Source: Cytophagales bacterium
Lineage (GTDB): Bacteria > Bacteroidota > Bacteroidia > Cytophagales > UBA9547
Direction: 5' to 3'
DNA: 6,508 nt
Assembly: GCA_003476475.1 (NCBI GenBank)
Contig: DMUD01000110.1
Location: 1-6,508 of the forward strand
The position numbers and the translations under genes are program-made. The notes under the pieces are model-generated. The model had not been told where the DNA came from, ran no database searches, and worked only from the letters and a program-made list of their open reading frames with translations. Positions 6,439 to 6,508 of this stretch are shown piece after piece (within the stretch, counting starts at the first letter, position 1; each line of letters starts with the position of its first letter).

Positions 6439-6508
6439 ATGAAAGCACAACATGAAAAAGACATTAACCAAGTAGGACGCACCCAATCTAATACTTCCAA
6501 AAGAGGTT
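6439..6508 (+). CDS. Start of an unidentified protein (3' end beyond window)
   Basis: An ATG at 6439 opens a frame of 23 codons with no stop before the window edge. The visible residues begin MKAQHEKDINQVGRT and are hydrophilic, with no signal peptide or membrane segment. The leader just upstream is A-rich with no Shine-Dalgarno sequence, which is usual in Bacteroidota. It follows the large gene on the same strand after 150 nt, so it may have its own promoter. The visible part is too short to identify, and it could be a chance open stretch. Confidence 0.45.
   Translation, partial: MKAQHEKDINQVGRTQSNTSKRG

Overview
The window looks like a chromosomal segment from a Bacteroidota bacterium (Cytophaga/Sphingobacteria/Flavobacteria type). 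The evidence is a PorT-type type IX secretion (T9SS) barrel protein encoded directly after a menaquinone methyltransferase, a TAnnTTTG-type promoter element, A/T-rich leaders without clear Shine-Dalgarno sites, exported proteins cleaved at AxA|Q, and an OmpA-family protein built on the Bacteroidota pattern. The species cannot be named from the sequence alone.

Layout. Bases 1-2910 hold three genes on the minus strand, read right to left: ubiE/menG (2910-2179), porT (2236-1490, overlapping the end of ubiE by 58 nt) and an rlmD/rumA-type 23S rRNA m5U methyltransferase (1390-1, missing only its last few residues at the window edge). The 99-nt gap between porT and rlmD contains a degenerate five-copy heptamer repeat. 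Bases 2911-3066 are a divergent intergenic region with a candidate promoter for the rightward gene and a spaced inverted repeat. Bases 3067-6288 hold one large plus-strand gene of 1073 codons. Its product has a signal peptide, a small outer-membrane beta-barrel, a Lys/Ala/Gln-rich linker, seven tandem units of about 97 residues (carboxypeptidase-regulatory/CNA-B-like beta-sandwiches), and a C-terminal OmpA-like peptidoglycan-binding domain. After a 150-nt gap, a new plus-strand ORF begins at 6439 and runs off the window.

How the parts may work together. UbiE/MenG makes menaquinone and RlmD modifies 23S rRNA; both are housekeeping genes. PorT is an outer-membrane part of the T9SS. The large protein is predicted to sit in the outer membrane and hold peptidoglycan, with a repeat array between its two anchors. 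This barrel / seven-module / OmpA architecture is the least ordinary thing in the window. A link to T9SS or gliding is only an inference from the neighbourhood and from a partial resemblance to PorE (regulatory-like domain plus OmpA domain). No mobile element, CRISPR array, tRNA or rRNA gene was seen.
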